From Limanda limanda (Eukaryota > Chordata > Actinopteri > Pleuronectiformes > Pleuronectidae): 64,000 bases of DNA. Positions 60,260 to 64,000 of the stretch are shown piece by piece. The first letter of the stretch is position 1; each line of letters begins with the position of its first letter. A program made the translations under genes and the position numbers. A model generated the notes under the pieces. The model made no database searches. It was not told where the DNA came from and saw only the letters and a list, made by a program, of their open reading frames with translations. The stretch lies in the NCBI RefSeq assembly GCF_963576545.1, contig NC_083638.1, forward strand, positions 27,510,900 through 27,574,899, written 5' to 3'.

Positions 60260-61839
60260 GTATTTTTCATATTTTATAGCATTTATGGTCAACTTTCCAT
60301 TAACCACCATTGCTTTAATTCAGGACCAAATACTTGCAAAACTCCATCAGCCTCGGCTTCACCTTGAGTTCAGTGCTAGTAAGCAAACGTTAGCATTCTG
60401 ACGTTAAAGTTAAAAATAAGACATGGTAAATAAGCTTCTTAATATCAGCTGTTTATAATTGTCAGTAAGTATGCTGATTTTAGTGTCTAACTGAAAAAAT
60501 GTATTAAATTAAATTGATGACTGTTTTGATCATTTCAAACAGAAATATCCCACGTGAAATCCCCACTGTAAACTGTTTGAATCTGTGATGTTCTAAATTG
60601 GTCTTTATCAAGCAGCTGAAGAATATGACACACTCTTCACACTGTGTTAATTCTACTTGGGGATAAAGTGTTGACTGTGATGGATACAATACGCCTCAGG
60701 AAATTGTGTGAAACCGTATTAAGTATGCACAGAAGCCAGTCTGAACTAACATGACAAATGCCTTTCACCTTTTTCCACCAATTATTCTTAAACCCATGCT
60801 CATTGTTCTCTTGACAATAATGGCCCAGATCTAAATCTCCTTGACCCATTTCATTTCCAGTTCCACTGTGCTCCTCTGAATGCTCTATACTAGGCCTTCA
60901 TAACTGGTTCTTTATTAAAAGTGTGGTGCCCTCTGCAGCACCGGCTTTATTAGTAAATGTCAGAGTAATGAACAGAGGCGGCCAAGGGATGGCAGTGTTG
61001 CTCTACGCGGAATCTGTGAAATGGCTTGACAAGAAACCCAAGGTCCTTCAGAAAAATAAGTGTTTGTAGCCTTCTTTTTAGAGTTTTTCTTATATCCTGA
61101 AACCAAATTGAGAGAAGTTTTGCTCTCGACAAGGAAGGACACGAACAATTATGAAATCAATGAGAGAGCTGATCGACAAGAGTATCTTTTTGAATTACGT
61201 GTGGCTGTGGCCTGAGTGAGTGTTCATCCTTCATCTGGTATAGTGTGGAGGGTGAAGCCCCCTCATCCAAATTGCTTTCACTTGCAGAATGCAGCTTTTT
61301 AAAACCGGGTACCATTTACCATTTGTTTGCGCCACCTCTCTTCAAGTTGCCCTTGAGCAAGGCTCTTCACCCTGAGCTGTTGTAGTGAATCTTGCTTTGG
61401 GTTTTGATCAAAGCGGTGACATGTAGCAAGGGGCTAAAGCAACCCCCCCTCCTTCAACAGCACGTTGCCACAACCAGGGATTTTAGACTCAAACTCTGAA
61501 AATTTAATTTGATCAGCGAGCATTTCATATATGTGATATGTTACCTCTTTACTAGATGTTTTTTCTAGATGTCTTTTTTATCTATTGATTGTTTCAGTAA
61601 TAGCAAGCTACTGTTGCTCAAGACCATAAAGGGATTGGGGGACTTGTGTAGCAGCAGATAAGATTTGTGGAATTGCACTTGCAGCTGCTTGTCAATAGAG
61701 GTTGATGAAGGTCAAACCTACTTCAATGTCACTAAGAGGAAAACGAGAAGAAGCCATTAGATGCACACCCAATATATTCCACCCCTGGTTCCCCTCTTTC
61801 ATCTTTCCTCTTGTCACTGCCCTGCTCGACGCCCTGATC

Positions 61840-62190
61840 CTTGTTGTTTTCGCCCACTTATAGCTGATAATGAAATGTATGCACTGGGCGAAGCAGGCGA
61901 TTAATCAGAGCAGATGTGTATCTAGGTGAGTGCCAGAGCAAGTCTCTGGAGCGCAGCGGCCTGACGGCTCAAACTCCACACTGGCTTTAGTAGGGGAGCT
62001 GAGCCGTCGCCTCTCACCCCGTTGCTGTCACTGCCAGCGTATTTGCCAGCCAGCCTTATTACAATTAATTAGCTGGTGCCGGAATGTCCTCACACTTCAG
62101 CAGCGATCGTGTCTCTGCCCGGCCGGCGAAGAGGCTGCTAGTGGGCTGTTGTCACGTTTGCTGGCCTGATAAATCTGAGATGACAATCCA
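61840..62190. promoter_or_regulatory. Candidate conserved non-coding enhancer block
   Basis: About 350 bp of unusually GC-balanced, non-repetitive DNA with homeodomain-like cores (GGCGATTAATCAGAGC; ACAATTAATTAGCTGG). It sits in a region with no gene and is followed at once by very AT-rich sequence. A 79-codon frame runs through it but has no family likeness. Regulatory role is inferred from character only. Confidence 0.3.
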
Positions 62191-64000
62191 CTCGCACGGG
62201 ATAGAGGCTTTATGCTTAAGAAATATCACAGTAATCTTTCAAATGATATGGTACACTGAAACCTATATTTTTCCATGATCCTTAATACAAATTGAATGGC
62301 CTCATGATATCTTCTTCTTTATATGGTGCCCTTATAATATGTCTATAATTTTGAGAGAATAATATACAAAGAATAAAATAAGATGAAAACATCTACATAA
62401 GCATTAGATATATAATAAATAATATAAACAAATAAAAGGTTATTAAATAACTACAAAGTAGTGTAACATATTATACATCAATGATTTAATGATAAAAATG
62501 TAATAGTATTTTTAACAATATAATAAAAACACAAAATAGTAATATCTTATAGTAACACAGAATAAATAATAAATACAATAAAGCCTTATGTAACATTTAT
62601 AACAAAGAGTTTTTACATTTTTTATGTTAAATGATGTAAATATGTTACTAGCTCTACATTATATTTATCATTTAGTGTGTTTCATCCACACTTGTGGTAT
62701 ATGTCTTTATTTAGAATCTTTAATTATGAGTCCAGTCTATGCAAAATGTGTTTGTTTCAAAAATAATTATTTTACCGAGGGCTACACAAAATAGTTAGTC
62801 TGTTAGTATTAAACTGAATCTTGTCATAATGTTGCTTTATTCCTAAAGATTAATTGTAAATGCGGTGCTGGATGCTGGATCACACAGATCCAGGCTTTCC
62901 AAAGTGGCAAGAGCAGATGCCATTGTCTAGGTGATTAGTTAAAATCGAAATTATGCCAAACCAGCGTTTGGTCCATCACATGGGAACCCACGCACATACT
63001 CATGGACACCGGGCTGTTTAATGATGTCCAGTGTTAACTGATATAAAGTTGAATTGTAGGTAGTTGATTAATGATTTCGAAATTCCCTCCAAGTGGTATC
63101 TCAGTGTTTCTCTGTGAGCTTCACAAAGTTGTTCATCCTCTGTCTGCACAAGGCATCTTAAAAAAGGCTGAGAACAACAGAAGATTATAGGATGAGATGG
63201 TTTTAACTGAAAATAAATTAGGTATTAGAAATATGTGCAGAAGGCAATATCAGTGGTAATGCATAGTGTGCAAAAAATTACAATAAAAATGTCCTGCAAA
63301 AGTGACATATTGCTTTTAAAGTACCTGTTATAGCTTGTGACAGCTGTCCATGGTGCAGCGTGACAGCAATACGGCACCTGTTCATATCCATGAAATGACT
63401 GTATTGAAATCAGAGTGATACTGAGAGAAAAAGTAAGGAGGAAAATAAGATAAAGGCAAAGGCCTTGTGCTCTCGTTAATACCGCAATGCTGAGCTGGTC
63501 TTTGTACTGGTAACACATGCGATGACCTTATCCTGTTTACTCCAAATGCATTCCATCATGGGGTAATCTCCACTGAATCCCCTAAAAACCCATACAAATG
63601 TTTGTCCCTACCAATTGTCAGTAAAAGCATCTTGTAAAAGCAGTGCTGTTAATTCAAATCACAACACTTTTATCTCGCAATTATGATAATGAAAAAAATG
63701 TTGATAAGTGTTTCCTCTTAAATTGCCACTGAGTAACCATGTGAATCTTGTAAAGCCTCCTTTAGTGGATGGCACTGATGTAAAATGTCCACATTCCAAA
63801 TTTAGTATAGTTTAGATTAGAAAACCTTTACCTGCGAAGCATTTTATTTTCATGCTTCAACATTGGGGTTACACTTTGGTTAAAAATCAAGTTGGGAAAA
63901 TGGTTCAGAGAGAAATGAAAGTCCTTAAAATTATAAAATCAAAGACACATTATTCACTTCATCTTTAACTATTGGATTCACCACTAAAAGGCTGAAGCAA
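62191..64000. other. AT-rich intergenic DNA to window end
   Basis: 62290-62640 is extremely AT-rich with AATAAT-type runs. From 62640 on, no exon, repeat boundary or RNA gene was recognised. Confidence 0.5.

Larger units (their letters stand above)
58081..61839. other. Gene-poor interval
   Basis: AT-rich with a TG microsatellite at 58741-58777. A 143-bp orphan exon-like segment sits at 60117-60259. No other supportable feature. Confidence 0.45.

Noticed and set aside
59888..60367. Full 159-residue plus-strand frame as an intronless gene
   Set aside because: No recognisable domain. Only the central segment has splice-like borders, reported separately as an orphan exon.

Overview
The window is vertebrate nuclear DNA, almost certainly from a ray-finned (teleost) fish. 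Genes are split by GT-AG introns, long CA/TG microsatellites are common, several teleost-type DNA-transposon relics are present, and the reconstructed proteins match vertebrate families. No bacterial, phage or CRISPR features were seen.

Layout. At the left edge is the last coding exon of a plus-strand gene (80-222), best read as slc7a6os, with its 3' UTR. It converges on slc7a6 (minus, 3041-5801; 9 coding exons, 492 aa), the light chain of the y+LAT2 amino-acid exchanger, whose likely non-coding first exon lies in a CpG-rich block near 8.8-8.95 kb. Next is an adhesion GPCR of the ADGRG1/GPR56 type (minus, 12344-23169; 14 coding exons that join in one open frame of 638 aa). Its probable untranslated first exon is near 32.0-32.3 kb. 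After a 6-8 kb repeat-rich interval come syap1 (minus, 40685-44870; 9 exons, 367 aa, one GC-AG intron) and phospho2 (plus, 47438-48555; 3 exons, 243 aa). Two near-identical 1.22 kb TA-flanked transposons in opposite orientation bracket syap1. From about 50 kb to the right end no gene could be identified. That stretch holds MITEs, microsatellites, two blocks that look like conserved non-coding DNA, and a few orphan exon-like segments.

Mobile DNA. Several elements are bounded to the base by target-site duplications: a 499-bp hAT-type element with a perfect 26-bp internal palindrome; a 1.3 kb hAT element carrying a second 430-bp hAT element inserted into it; a 165-bp and a 162-bp MITE; a 526-bp TTAA-flanked element; and the 1.22 kb inverted pair.

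The genes do not form a pathway. slc7a6os and slc7a6 are a tail-to-tail neighbour pair known from vertebrates; slc7a6 and adgrg1 are also both on human chromosome 16 (recalled, not searched). The most notable functional observation is in adgrg1: two of its 3' splice sites are preceded by UG-repeat tracts, one about 180 bp long. All gene models were built by eye from splice signals and reading frame; no database search was run.
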